From the NCBI GenBank assembly GCA_024236415.1, contig JACKKN010000013.1:65159-129158 (forward strand): a DNA stretch of 64,000 nucleotides, in the 5' to 3' direction. Source of the DNA: Hyphomicrobiales bacterium. Its GTDB lineage: Bacteria > Pseudomonadota > Alphaproteobacteria > Rhodospirillales > JACKKN01. Below are positions 51,845 to 59,955 of the stretch, piece after piece (the first letter of the stretch is position 1; each line of letters begins with the position of its first letter). The translations under genes were made by a program, and so were the position numbers. The notes under the pieces were generated by a model. It worked only from the letters and a program-made list of their open reading frames with translations, was not told the origin of the DNA and did not search any database.

Positions 51845-53218
51845 GTGACCCTGACCCTCTACAACACGCTGCACCGCGCCAAGGAGGCGTTCGCCCCCAT
51901 CGATCCCGGCCACGTGCGCATGTACGTTTGCGGGCCCACGGTCTACGACTACGCCCACATCGGCAACGCCAGGCCGGTGGTGGTTTTCGACGTCCTGGCG
52001 CGGGTGCTGCGCACGCTGTATCCCAAGGTCACCTACGTGCGCAACATCACCGACGTGGACGACAAGATCAACGCCGCCGCCGCCGCCAGCGGCGAGCCCA
52101 TCCGCGCCATCACCGAGCGCACGGCCGCCGCCTTCCACGCCGACATGGCGGCGCTCGGCGACCTGGGCCCGGACGTGGAGCCGCGCGCCACCGAGCACAT
52201 CCCGCAGATGATCGCCCTGGTCCAGGCCCTGATCGACGCCGGGCACGCCTATGCCGCCGACGGCCACGTGCTGTTCGACGTGCCCTCCATGCCCGATTAC
52301 GGCCGCCTGTCGGGGCGCAACCGCGACGAGCAGATCGCCGGCGCCCGGGTCGAGGTCGCCCCCTACAAGCGCGACCCGGCGGACTTCGTGCTGTGGAAGC
52401 CCTCCACCGGCGACCAGCCGGGCTGGGACAGCCCCTGGGGCCACGGCCGCCCCGGCTGGCACCTGGAATGCTCGGCCATGAGCGGCCAGTACCTGGGCGA
52501 AACCTTCGACATCCACGGCGGCGGCCAGGACCTGATCTTCCCCCACCACGAGAACGAGATCGCCCAGTCCCAGTGCGCCCACCACGGCCGGGAGTTCGTC
52601 AAGTACTGGGTCCACAACGGCTACGTCATGGTCGAGGGCGAGAAGATGTCCAAAAGCCTGGGCAACTTCTACACCGTCCACGACCTGCTGGCCGACTTCC
52701 CCGGCGAGGCCATCCGCCTGGTGCTGCTGCAGACCCACTACCGCCAGCCGCTGGACTTCACCAAGGCCGGCATCGCCGAGGCGCGCAAGGTGCTGGACCG
52801 CTTCTACGGCGCCCTGCGCGGCATCGACGCCGCCCCGGCGGGCGCCGCCTCCGAAGACGTCATGGCCGCCCTGGCCGACGACCTGAACACGCCGCTGGCG
52901 CTCAGCCTGCTGCACGAGGCCCTGGGCCGTCTCAACAAGGCAGAGGACCCGGCCGAAAAGGCGCAACTGGCCGGCCAACTGCGCGCCGCCGCCGCGCCGC
53001 TCGGCCTGCTGGGCCAGGACCCCGAGGCCTGGTTCCGCTGGCAGCCCGAGGGGTCGGACAGCCTGGACGACGGCGCCATCCAGGCCCTGATCGACGACCG
53101 CCTGGCGGCCCGCAAGGCCAAGGATTTCGCCACCGCCGACCGCATCCGCGACGACCTGAAGGACCGCGGCATCGTGCTGGAGGACGGCCCCGGCGGCACC
53201 ACCTGGCGCCGCGCCTGA
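51845..53218 (+). CDS. cysS: Cysteinyl-tRNA synthetase
   Basis: The 457-residue class I synthetase starts at a GTG 18 bases after nadE. It has the Zn ligands Cys29 (YVCGPTVYD), Cys209 (WHLECSAMS) and His234 (FPHHENEIA), the HIGN motif at 38-41, and KMSKS at 267-271, followed by the DALR-like helical anticodon domain. It charges tRNA-Cys in the cytoplasm. It is housekeeping and complete. Confidence 0.97.
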   Translation: MTLTLYNTLHRAKEAFAPIDPGHVRMYVCGPTVYDYAHIGNARPVVVFDVLARVLRTLYPKVTYVRNITDVDDKINAAAAASGEPIRAITERTAAAFHADMAALGDLGPDVEPRATEHIPQMIALVQALIDAGHAYAADGHVLFDVPSMPDYGRLSGRNRDEQIAGARVEVAPYKRDPADFVLWKPSTGDQPGWDSPWGHGRPGWHLECSAMSGQYLGETFDIHGGGQDLIFPHHENEIAQSQCAHHGREFVKYWVHNGYVMVEGEKMSKSLGNFYTVHDLLADFPGEAIRLVLLQTHYRQPLDFTKAGIAEARKVLDRFYGALRGIDAAPAGAASEDVMAALADDLNTPLALSLLHEALGRLNKAEDPAEKAQLAGQLRAAAAPLGLLGQDPEAWFRWQPEGSDSLDDGAIQALIDDRLAARKAKDFATADRIRDDLKDRGIVLEDGPGGTTWRRA

Positions 53219-53311
53219 GGGAGCCTCGGCGCCGAAAGCCTTGAGACTCCCCCGGAAATTGGGCATTCTCCCGCCCTTCCCATGACCGCGACGAAAAACG
53301 GGACGACAACG

Positions 53312-54964
53312 ATGGCCGACAGGGGTCCAGATCCAGCGCGCGACGCCGCCGAAACCGAAGACGACCGGCGCGTCTACATCTTCGATTCCACCCTGCGCGA
53401 CGGCGGCCAGACCCAGGGCATCGACTTCTCGGCCGCCGACAAGGAGGCCATCGCCCGCGAGATGGACCGGGTCGGGTTCGATTACGTCGAGGGCGGCTGG
53501 CCCGGCGCCAACCCCACCGACGACGCCTTCTTCGCCAACCCGCCGCGGCTGAAGCGGGCCAAGTTCACCGCCTTCGGCATGACCCGCCGTGCCGGGCGCA
53601 GCGCCGCCAACGACCCGGGCCTGACGGCCATCGTCAGCGCCGGCACCGACGCCGTCTGCATCGTCGGCAAGACCTGGGATTTCCACGCCGACATCGCCCT
53701 GGGCGTGGGCCTGGACGAAAACGTGGCCATGATCCGCGATTCCATCGTCCACGCCCGCACCAAGGTCGGCGAGGTCCTGTTCGACGCCGAGCACTTCTTC
53801 GACGGCTACAAGGCCAACCCCGAGTTCGCCCTGGCCTGCCTGCAGGCCGCCTTCGAGGCCGGCGCCCGCTGGATCGTGCTGTGCGACACCAACGGCGGCA
53901 CCCTGCCCGACGAGGTGGAGCGCATCGTCACCGAGGTGGCCGCGCACATCCCGGGCAGCCGCCTGGGCATCCATTGCCACGACGACACCGGCAACGCCGT
54001 GGCCAACACCCTGGCCGCCGTGCGCGCCGGCGCGCGCCAGGTGCAGGGCACCCTGAACGGCCTGGGCGAACGGTGCGGCAACGCCAACCTGATTTCCGTC
54101 ATTCCGTCGCTGGTGCTGAAGATGGGCTACACCACCGGCATCTCGGCCACCGACATGACCCAGCTGACCCACCTGTCGCGCATGCTGGACGAGCGCCTGA
54201 ACCGCCAGCCCGACCGCGGCGCCCCCTACGTGGGCGAATCCGCCTTCGCCCACAAGGGCGGCCTGCACGTCTCGGCGGTGGAGAAGGACCCCCGCTCGTA
54301 CGAGCACATCGCCCCCGAGTTGGTGGGCAACCGCCGCCACATCGTGGTCTCGGACCAGGCCGGGCGGTCCAACATCCTGGCCCGGTTCCGCGAGATCGGC
54401 CTGGACATCGACGCCTCGGACCCCAAGGTGGCGCAGCTGGTCGAGACCGTGAAGTCCCGCGAGTACGACGGCTACGCTTACGACGGCGCCGAGGCCAGCT
54501 TCGAGCTGCTGGCCCACCGGGCCATGGGCGACGTGCCCGACTACTTCCGCTGCAACAGCTTCCGCGTCATCGACGAGCGGCGTTGGAACGCCCGGCGCGA
54601 GCTGATCACCCTCTCGGAGGCCACCGTCAAGATGACCGTGGCCGACGCCGACTACATGTCGGTGGCCGAGGGCAACGGCCCGGTCAACGCCCTGGACGCG
54701 GCGCTGCGGAAAGTCCTGACCCCGATCTATCCGAACCTGGCCGACATCCACCTGGTGGACTACAAGGTGCGCATCCTCACCCCCCAGGCCGGCACTGGCG
54801 CGGTGACCCGGGTGATGATCGAGTCCGCCGACGACCACGGCGACCACTGGAGCACGGTGGGGGTTTCGACCAACATCATCGACGCCTCGTACAAGGCCCT
54901 GCGCGACAGCATCATCTATCGCCTGTACCGCGACGACGTGGGCGCCGCCCAGGCCGCCCAGTAG
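53312..54964 (+). CDS. cimA: (R)-citramalate synthase
   Basis: The 550-residue enzyme belongs to the isopropylmalate/citramalate synthase family: the N-terminal TIM barrel with FDSTLRDGGQTQGIDFS (the TQG form typical of CimA), the metal-binding HCHDDTGNAVANTLAAV, GTLNGLGERCGNANL, then a C-terminal LeuA allosteric domain. It condenses pyruvate and acetyl-CoA to citramalate for threonine-independent isoleucine synthesis. The ATG at 53312 was chosen for its weak GGGACG box; an in-frame ATG at 53282 would add ten residues. The gene is followed 13 bases later by the trmJ-like gene. Confidence 0.93.
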   Translation: MADRGPDPARDAAETEDDRRVYIFDSTLRDGGQTQGIDFSAADKEAIAREMDRVGFDYVEGGWPGANPTDDAFFANPPRLKRAKFTAFGMTRRAGRSAANDPGLTAIVSAGTDAVCIVGKTWDFHADIALGVGLDENVAMIRDSIVHARTKVGEVLFDAEHFFDGYKANPEFALACLQAAFEAGARWIVLCDTNGGTLPDEVERIVTEVAAHIPGSRLGIHCHDDTGNAVANTLAAVRAGARQVQGTLNGLGERCGNANLISVIPSLVLKMGYTTGISATDMTQLTHLSRMLDERLNRQPDRGAPYVGESAFAHKGGLHVSAVEKDPRSYEHIAPELVGNRRHIVVSDQAGRSNILARFREIGLDIDASDPKVAQLVETVKSREYDGYAYDGAEASFELLAHRAMGDVPDYFRCNSFRVIDERRWNARRELITLSEATVKMTVADADYMSVAEGNGPVNALDAALRKVLTPIYPNLADIHLVDYKVRILTPQAGTGAVTRVMIESADDHGDHWSTVGVSTNIIDASYKALRDSIIYRLYRDDVGAAQAAQ

Positions 54965-54977
54965 CCCCGCCCCAGTC

Positions 54978-55766
54978 ATGGCCGGCACGGATTCCAGCAA
55001 GCGGGCGGCCGGCGGCACGCCCGGGGCCCCGGTGGTGGTGCTGGTCGACCCGCAACTGGGCGAGAACATCGGCATGGTGGCCCGGGCCATGCTCAACTGC
55101 GGCCTCGCCGACCTGCGCCTGGTGCGCCCGCGCGACGGCTGGCCCAACGAGAAGGCCACCGCCGCGGCCTCGGGCGCCGTGGCGGTGATCGACGGCGCCA
55201 CGCTCTTCGAGACCACCGAGGAGGCCATCGCCGACCTGCACCGGGTCTACGCCACCACGGCGCGGTCGCGCGACATGACCAAGGCCGTGGCAACGCCGCG
55301 CGGCGCCGCCGCCGAGATGCGCGCCCTGGCCGCCGCCGGGGTCCGGGTCGGGGTGCTGTTCGGCCGCGAGTCCAAGGGCCTGACCAACGACGACGTGGCC
55401 CTGGCCGACACCATCCTGCAGGTGCCCCTGAACCCGGCCTTCAGCTCGCTCAACCTGGCCCAGGCCGTGTTCTGCATGGGCTACGAGTGGTTCCAGGCCG
55501 GCGACGGCACCGAGGCCGAAACCGTGACCCTGCCCAAGGAGACCCGCCCGGCGACGCGCGACGAGCTGCTGGGCTTCTTCGAGCACCTGGAACAGGAGCT
55601 CGACGCCTGCGGCTTCCTGCACGTGGTCGAGAAGCGCCCGGCCATGGTGCGCAACCTGCGCAACCTGTTCCACCGCGCCGCCCTGACCGAGCAGGAGGTG
55701 CGCACCCTGCGCGGCGTGGTCTCGGGCCTGACCCGGCACCGCAGCGGCGGTGAAGGGGAAATTTGA
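54978..55766 (+). CDS. trmJ: tRNA (cytidine/uridine-2'-O-)-methyltransferase, TrmJ-like
   Basis: The 262-residue SPOUT methyltransferase has the opening motif VVLVDPQLGENIGMVARAMLNCGL, the knot region VLFGRESKGLTNDDVALAD, and the LNPAFSSLNLAQAV C-terminal knot. A C-terminal helical extension (about 190-262) is typical of TrmJ. It would 2'-O-methylate position 32 of tRNA using S-adenosylmethionine. It is the last gene of the GC-rich housekeeping block, and the AT-richer patch starts right after it. Confidence 0.9.
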   Translation: MAGTDSSKRAAGGTPGAPVVVLVDPQLGENIGMVARAMLNCGLADLRLVRPRDGWPNEKATAAASGAVAVIDGATLFETTEEAIADLHRVYATTARSRDMTKAVATPRGAAAEMRALAAAGVRVGVLFGRESKGLTNDDVALADTILQVPLNPAFSSLNLAQAVFCMGYEWFQAGDGTEAETVTLPKETRPATRDELLGFFEHLEQELDACGFLHVVEKRPAMVRNLRNLFHRAALTEQEVRTLRGVVSGLTRHRSGGEGEI

Positions 55767-55959
55767 CCGCAGGGGACGCAGAGGAAGCCAACGGAATTCC
55801 GGCCAGGTCCCGCCCACCTAACGAAACCCTGTCCCGGCTACGTCCTTTTGTGGTGGAATGTTACTCGGCAATGGAATGTTGTCTGAATTGTCGGTTCGAA
55901 CTTGACGGTAGGCCCGGCAAACGGTTGTTTGGTCAACGCAGGATAGGCAATTGATTTCC

Positions 55960-56385
55960 ATGGCCAAGAAGACGACGACCGGGGCCCACGTTCCGCACGG
56001 TATTGGCCCACACGACGGTCGCGAGTTGGACCTCATGCTGGCGGGCGCAAAACCTCTGGCAATGTTCTCCGATGTCATACCTTCGGATTTCGAATGGCCC
56101 GACGCGCTTTTCGCACCGCATGTTGCTGCGGGCAAGCTTGTCCGGGAGGAGTTTTGTACCGAGTCTGTCGATGGGCACTACAAGATCCGACATTTGTATT
56201 TCGCCCTACCGGTCGAAGCTTGGCGGATCCGCAGGGCGCACGCCTTGAGTCTGATGCACTTCGACGAATGGTGCGATGAAGCCGCGGACGCCTGTGAACA
56301 GCTCGGTCGCTTGCTCGGATATCGGGAGGAAGATATTCAAGCCTTCCTCGACTGGACCAAGAAATTACGGGCCACGCAGGCATGA
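55960..56385 (+). CDS. Hypothetical protein in the AT-richer patch
   Basis: The 141-residue soluble protein starts at an ATG; an in-frame TTG nine bases upstream, with AGGATAGG ahead of it, is an alternative. Base use is clearly less GC-rich than its neighbours, which suggests transfer. Visible features are an AGAKPLAMFSDVIPSDFEWPD motif, a helical LSLMHFDEWCDEAADACEQLGRLLGYREEDI stretch, and an acidic composition. No named family was recognised. It is alone in this orientation and converges with the next gene. Confidence 0.7.
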   Translation: MAKKTTTGAHVPHGIGPHDGRELDLMLAGAKPLAMFSDVIPSDFEWPDALFAPHVAAGKLVREEFCTESVDGHYKIRHLYFALPVEAWRIRRAHALSLMHFDEWCDEAADACEQLGRLLGYREEDIQAFLDWTKKLRATQA

Positions 56386-56410
56386 ATAAGGCCCGCGTAG
56401 CCCGTTCAAG

Positions 56411-56764
56411 TTACCTGTAGCCTTTGTTCCAACATTGCCAGCAGATACGTGGCGAGTAGACGCCACCATGGGGAGCGCCGCAGACGGTGCACCAGAACGT
56501 CGCGGCAATGTCCTCACCGTCGTCCAGCAGGTGACGTTCCGTTTCTCCATTTGGCTTCATCACGCCGTCAACCTTAAGGCTTTGATCATGCTGGAATCTT
56601 CTGATTGAGTCGAATAGATGCCGATCCGGGTATTCGGTCATCCCGTATTCCGGGACACGGTAGTATCCCCTGATTTTGAGATTCTGTTTGGTGGCCCATA
56701 CATCATCAGGATCGCTCCCGAAGGATGATCCCAGCACTGTCTTGAGGCGATATGGTGTGTTCAT
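56411..56764 (-). CDS. Hypothetical protein: peptidoglycan-binding-like motif plus zinc ribbon
   Basis: This 117-residue protein joins two recognisable pieces. Residues about 45-78 (YPDRHLFDSIRRFQHDQSLKVDG and following PNGETE) look like the PG_binding_1 motif seen in short repeats of phage and mobile-element proteins. Residues 92-111 carry two cysteine pairs (WCTVCG and CWQCW) of a zinc ribbon. There is no signal peptide, so an extracellular cell-wall role is unlikely. It lies in the AT-richer patch, convergent with the preceding gene (25 bases apart). Function unknown. Confidence 0.65.
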   Translation of the reverse strand: MNTPYRLKTVLGSSFGSDPDDVWATKQNLKIRGYYRVPEYGMTEYPDRHLFDSIRRFQHDQSLKVDGVMKPNGETERHLLDDGEDIAATFWCTVCGAPHGGVYSPRICWQCWNKGYR

Positions 56765-57378
56765 TGAATGTTCTCCGATTTTTACCCGAGTCTCCTGGGC
56801 GTTGAATCAATGGAATCCCAATTGTCTCCGCACGATGTCGAGATCGCCGACCTGTCGTGCTGGGCTCCAGTTTTGTGCGGAGAACACTGCCGGTCACAGT
56901 TGCCTGATTGTTTGAGTTCAACAGCCTGACCGACAAGCGTCTTCCGCAGGGCGCGGTGAATGTGCTTTCCACACCCCGTTGAGTATTGCCGGTCATCCGG
57001 AAGTGATCCGGCCACTCCATTAGTGATATATTTCCTATTTCTCGTTTTTCAAGCCATTCATACGAATTTTTTCATATTTTTCTATGATATTGAAGTTACG
57101 GAGGTTTCTTAAGAGCCTCTTGATGTTTCCGAAATCGGTTTGCGGAATTTTGCGGTGGGATTTCGATGCCGTCCCGATGGCAGCCGGATGCGAAGAACCG
57201 GATCGTGGGTGGCAAATTTCACTAAATATTTCATTTGGTTATATATTATTTCCATCATTGATTGGCCTTTCCCAAGAAACCGAGCGGCAGGACCGATGGC
57301 CTCCACAACTTCCGTTCCCACGCACCCGGAAAAATGAATAAAATCTTATTCAAGCCACCGAAACGCCGTCGTCGTCGT
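56765..57378. other. AT-richer stretch without a recognisable gene
   Basis: Short frames exist on both strands, but none has a good start, a family match or consistent codon use. The part from 57020 to 57100 is very AT-rich. No tRNA, terminal inverted repeat or transposase remnant was recognised. It may be decayed foreign DNA. Confidence 0.5.
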
Positions 57379-57407
57379 TTGACTCGGGCAAAAAAGTTCG
57401 CTATTTG
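57379..57407 (+). promoter_or_regulatory. Sigma-70-like promoter of the small zinc-ribbon gene
   Basis: TTGACT (57379-57384), a 17-base spacer and TATTTG (57402-57407) lie 32 bases before the ATG. Spacing and -35 match are good; the -10 is moderate and overlaps an SOS-type box. Confidence 0.55.
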
Positions 57408-57410
57408 TTC
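57396..57410. promoter_or_regulatory. LexA/SOS box, alphaproteobacterial type
   Basis: GTTCGCTATTTGTTC is an exact GTTC-N7-GTTC match, the direct-repeat LexA site known for Alphaproteobacteria, with the usual T-rich spacer. It overlaps the -10 element of the promoter above, the right place for repression. Confidence 0.6.
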
Positions 57411-57438
57411 ACTAACCCGAACCGGCAGGAGCGGCACC

Positions 57439-57720
57439 ATGGGCAAGATGAAGCGCGGACAGATCGAGCGCCAGGACGCGGCGCTGCACCCGGTCACCCT
57501 GGGCGAGATCGCCGACAAGGGGCTGGACGTGTTCTGCTGGTGCAACCGCTGCACCCACAGCGCCGTACTGCCCACGGCGCGCCTGCTGAAGGAGCTGGGG
57601 CCCGCCTACCCGGTGCCCGAGGTGGGGGCGCGGCTGGTCTGCTCGTCCTGCGGCAGCCGCGACGTGGCCACCCGCCCCGACTGGCCCAACCTGTGGGCGG
57701 CGCCGCGCGAGGCGGGATGA
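57439..57720 (+). CDS. Small zinc-ribbon protein
   Basis: The 93-residue protein follows an AGGAG box. Two cysteine pairs, Cys35-x2-Cys38 (in CWCNRCTH, with Cys33 as an extra) and Cys68-x2-Cys71 (CSSCGSRDV), define a zinc ribbon. The layout (VTLGEI, CxCxxC-H-S-A, PDW near the end) is that of a small conserved protein common in Alphaproteobacteria with no assigned function. An SOS-type box overlaps its promoter, so induction by DNA damage is possible. Codon use returns to the GC-rich norm here. Confidence 0.82.
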   Translation: MGKMKRGQIERQDAALHPVTLGEIADKGLDVFCWCNRCTHSAVLPTARLLKELGPAYPVPEVGARLVCSSCGSRDVATRPDWPNLWAAPREAG

Positions 57721-57730
57721 TCGGCGGCCC

Positions 57731-58675
57731 CTACAGGTCTGCCACCTCCCGCGCCATGCGGGCGCGCAGGGCGGTGTCGGGCAGGGGGCCCAGGGCGGCG
57801 GCCATGTTCTGTTCCATGTGGTCGACCCGGGTGGTGGCCGGGATGGCGCAGGTCAGGGCCGGGTGGGCGACGATCCACTTCAGGAACACCTGGGCCCAGG
57901 TGGCGGCGCCGATCTCGGCGGCCCAGCCGGGCAGGGGCGCGCGGCCCACGTGGTCGAACAGGGCGCCGGTGCGGAACGGCCGGTTGGCGATCACCGCCAG
58001 GCCGCGCTCGGCGGCCAGGGGCAGCAGGCGGGCCTCGGCGTCGCGGTCCAGGATGTTGTAGGTGAGCTGCACGAAGTCCAGGGGCTCGCGCTCCATGATC
58101 CGCGCCAGCGTGCCGTGGCGCCGGCCGTGCGACGTGGTGACCCCGATGTAGCGGTAATCCCCCGCCGCCTTGCGCGCGCGCAGGGTCGCGAGGTGGCTTT
58201 CCCAGGCCAGCAGGTTGTGCACCTGCATCAGGTCGAAGCGCGGCACCCCCCACAGGCGGCGCGACGAATCCATCTGCCCCGGGCCCATGGCGCCCAGGGG
58301 GGTCCAGACCTTGGTGGCGGCGAACAGGCGGCGCGGTTCCGGCAGGCGGGCCAGGCAGTCCCCCACCACCGCTTCGGCGCTGCCGTACATGGGCGAGGAG
58401 TCGACCACCCCGCCGCCGGCGGCGAAGAAGGCACGCAGCACCTCGGCCCGCCGGCGGCGCAGGTGGGCCACGTCGCCCACGTCGAAGGTCAGCCAGGTGC
58501 CCATGCCGATGGCCGGCAGGCGCTCGCCGGTGGACGGGATGGGCTTCACCAGGCGCGGGCCGGGGGCGGCGCCCGGCGCGCCCGGCAGCAGGGACGCGGC
58601 GGCGGCACCGGCCAGGCCAGCCAGCACGGCGCGGCGGCCGGGGCGGTGCGGCGGCGGTCGGACGGGGTCGGGCAT
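57731..58675 (-). CDS. Exported aldo/keto reductase with Tat signal
   Basis: The 314-residue protein has a twin-arginine-type leader (PGRRAVLAGLAGAAAASLLPGAPGAAPG) and an aldo/keto reductase barrel: GMGTWLTFDVGD, catalytic Asp and Tyr in VDSSPMYGSAEAVVG, Lys in FAATKVW, His in LMQVHNL, and the C-terminal cofactor region AIPATTRVDHMEQN. Tat export suggests folding with the nicotinamide cofactor in the cytoplasm before secretion. The substrate is unknown. It lies convergent with the zinc-ribbon gene, ten bases away. Confidence 0.92.
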   Translation of the reverse strand: MPDPVRPPPHRPGRRAVLAGLAGAAAASLLPGAPGAAPGPRLVKPIPSTGERLPAIGMGTWLTFDVGDVAHLRRRRAEVLRAFFAAGGGVVDSSPMYGSAEAVVGDCLARLPEPRRLFAATKVWTPLGAMGPGQMDSSRRLWGVPRFDLMQVHNLLAWESHLATLRARKAAGDYRYIGVTTSHGRRHGTLARIMEREPLDFVQLTYNILDRDAEARLLPLAAERGLAVIANRPFRTGALFDHVGRAPLPGWAAEIGAATWAQVFLKWIVAHPALTCAIPATTRVDHMEQNMAAALGPLPDTALRARMAREVADL

Positions 58676-58757
58676 GGGCGCCTCCGGGTCCAGGCCCCCG
58701 ACCCTAGCGCGGGCCGCGGCCCCTTGCCAAGGGGCGGCCGGATGTCAGAATGGCGCC

Positions 58758-59168
58758 ATGGCAAAGGGTCCGACACCATGGCGCCGGCGGGGACCGGCGC
58801 TGCCGATGCTGCTGGTCCTGCTGGTCCCGCTGGACGGCGGCGGCGCCCAGGCGGAAGACACCGGCGACCCGGTGCGCGGCGGCGAGATCGCGCGCCGCCA
58901 CTGCGCCCGCTGCCACGTGGTGGACAACCGCTTCGGCGGCATCGGCTCGACCCCCTCGTTCCGCATCCTGGCCACCGTTGCCGATTCCGAGGCGCGCATG
59001 CGCAGCTTCTTCGCCCGCCGCCCGCACCCGTCCTTCGTGCGCGTGCCCGGGGTGGCGCGGTGGACCGACCTGCCGGCCAACGCCACCGAGATCACCATCA
59101 CCCCGGAACAGATCGAGGACCTGGTGGCCTTCACCCGCACCGTGGCGGCCAAGGCGAAGCGAAACTGA
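58758..59168 (+). CDS. Periplasmic c-type cytochrome
   Basis: The 136-residue protein has a signal peptide (LPMLLVLLVPLDGGGAQA-ED). A single haem-binding motif CARCHV lies in the mature part after VRGGEIARRH, with VDNRFGGIGSTPSF and a C-terminal ITPEQIEDLVAFTRTVA helix typical of small class I cytochromes. The likely distal Met ligand is in the ARMRSFF region but is not certain. It would carry electrons in the periplasm. Its start is 82 bases from the divergent aldo/keto reductase gene. Confidence 0.9.
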   Translation: MAKGPTPWRRRGPALPMLLVLLVPLDGGGAQAEDTGDPVRGGEIARRHCARCHVVDNRFGGIGSTPSFRILATVADSEARMRSFFARRPHPSFVRVPGVARWTDLPANATEITITPEQIEDLVAFTRTVAAKAKRN

Positions 59169-59208
59169 ACGGAGCGCCCGACGCGGCAGGAATTGCCGGG
59201 CAGGGCCG

Positions 59209-59661
59209 TCAGGCGGGGTCGTTCCTGCCGGCCGCCGGGTCCGGGTCGGCGGGCCCATTGGCGGCCCCGTCGGCGCTCCGCTCGGCCTCCGCCGCCTGGG
59301 CCTGCTCCACCACCTGCAGCAGGGCCGGGCCGGCGCCCAGGCCCCCGGCGGCGGCCAGCAGGCGGGCGGCGACCCCGTCGCCATCGGTCCCGTCGCCGCC
59401 GATCCCGTCGCCGGCGGTGCCGTCGCCCTCGGTCTCCTCGTCCAGGGCGGCGGTGCCCAGCAGCAGTTCGCGGATGCGCCGGGCCACCAGCTTCTCGATC
59501 TCGGCCCGGCGCTGGGCGTCCATGTCCTTGAGGTCCTCCTCGGTCAGGCCCATGGCGCGCAGGATCTTCTCGCGCAGCTCGGCCATCTTCCGGGCCTGCA
59601 GCTCGTCCACGTAGGCGCGGAAGCCGGTGTCGCGCAGGCCGGCCATGTCGTCCGCGTCCAT
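59209..59661 (-). CDS. Hypothetical protein with a charged helical N-terminal half
   Basis: The 150-residue protein has a coiled-coil-like N-terminal half (about 1-70) containing REKILRAMGLTEEDLKDMDAQRRAEIEK, a motif also seen in other alphaproteobacterial hypothetical proteins, then a Gly/Asp repeat stretch (GDGTAGDGIGGDGTDGDG) and an acidic/Ala-rich tail. No family name applies. In a different frame, a short start (MDDLLGGMGAGAAVVAAGG) at 59729 precedes it with a plausible ribosome site, so a one-base frameshift, or simply a later start, is possible. Convergent with the cytochrome gene. Confidence 0.65.
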   Translation of the reverse strand: MDADDMAGLRDTGFRAYVDELQARKMAELREKILRAMGLTEEDLKDMDAQRRAEIEKLVARRIRELLLGTAALDEETEGDGTAGDGIGGDGTDGDGVAARLLAAAGGLGAGPALLQVVEQAQAAEAERSADGAANGPADPDPAAGRNDPA

Positions 59662-59844
59662 GGCGCCGAGGCGCCGCCCGCCGCCACCACGGCCGCGCCC
59701 GCACCCATGCCGCCCAGAAGGTCATCCATCGCCGTCGCCCCTTTTTCCCGTCCAGCCCGCCGGCCCCATGCCGGCCCGAATCCCAACCCCCCTTGCAGGT
59801 TCCGGGCCAACCCCGCCCCTCCAATAAAAGCGAAAAGGTGCCAG

Positions 59845-59918
59845 AAAAGGTGCCAGGCACCTTTTATTATTTCAAAAATAGTCCAAATTGAATTATATTA
59901 AAAGGTGCCTGGCACCTT
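59845..59918. repeat. REPIN-like double palindrome left of the RAYT gene
   Basis: AAAAGGTGCC-A-GGCACCTTTT (59845-59865) and its inverted copy around AAGGTGCC-T-GGCACCTT (59902-59918) are separated by a short AT-rich spacer. The pair has the head-to-head layout of a REPIN. A truncated half copy lies just before it at 59833-59844. Confidence 0.85.
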
Positions 59919-59955
59919 ATTTTGTACCTTAACCTTATTCCAGCGAGGTCCATCC

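Noticed and set aside
55880..55910. GGTTCGAA-like stretch resembling a tRNA T-loop after trmJ
   Set aside because: No acceptor stem or anticodon arm can be formed around it, so it is not a tRNA.
57084..57341. Short plus-strand frame of 85 codons in the AT-richer patch
   Set aside because: No ribosome site, no family resemblance, and competing frames on both strands in the same interval.
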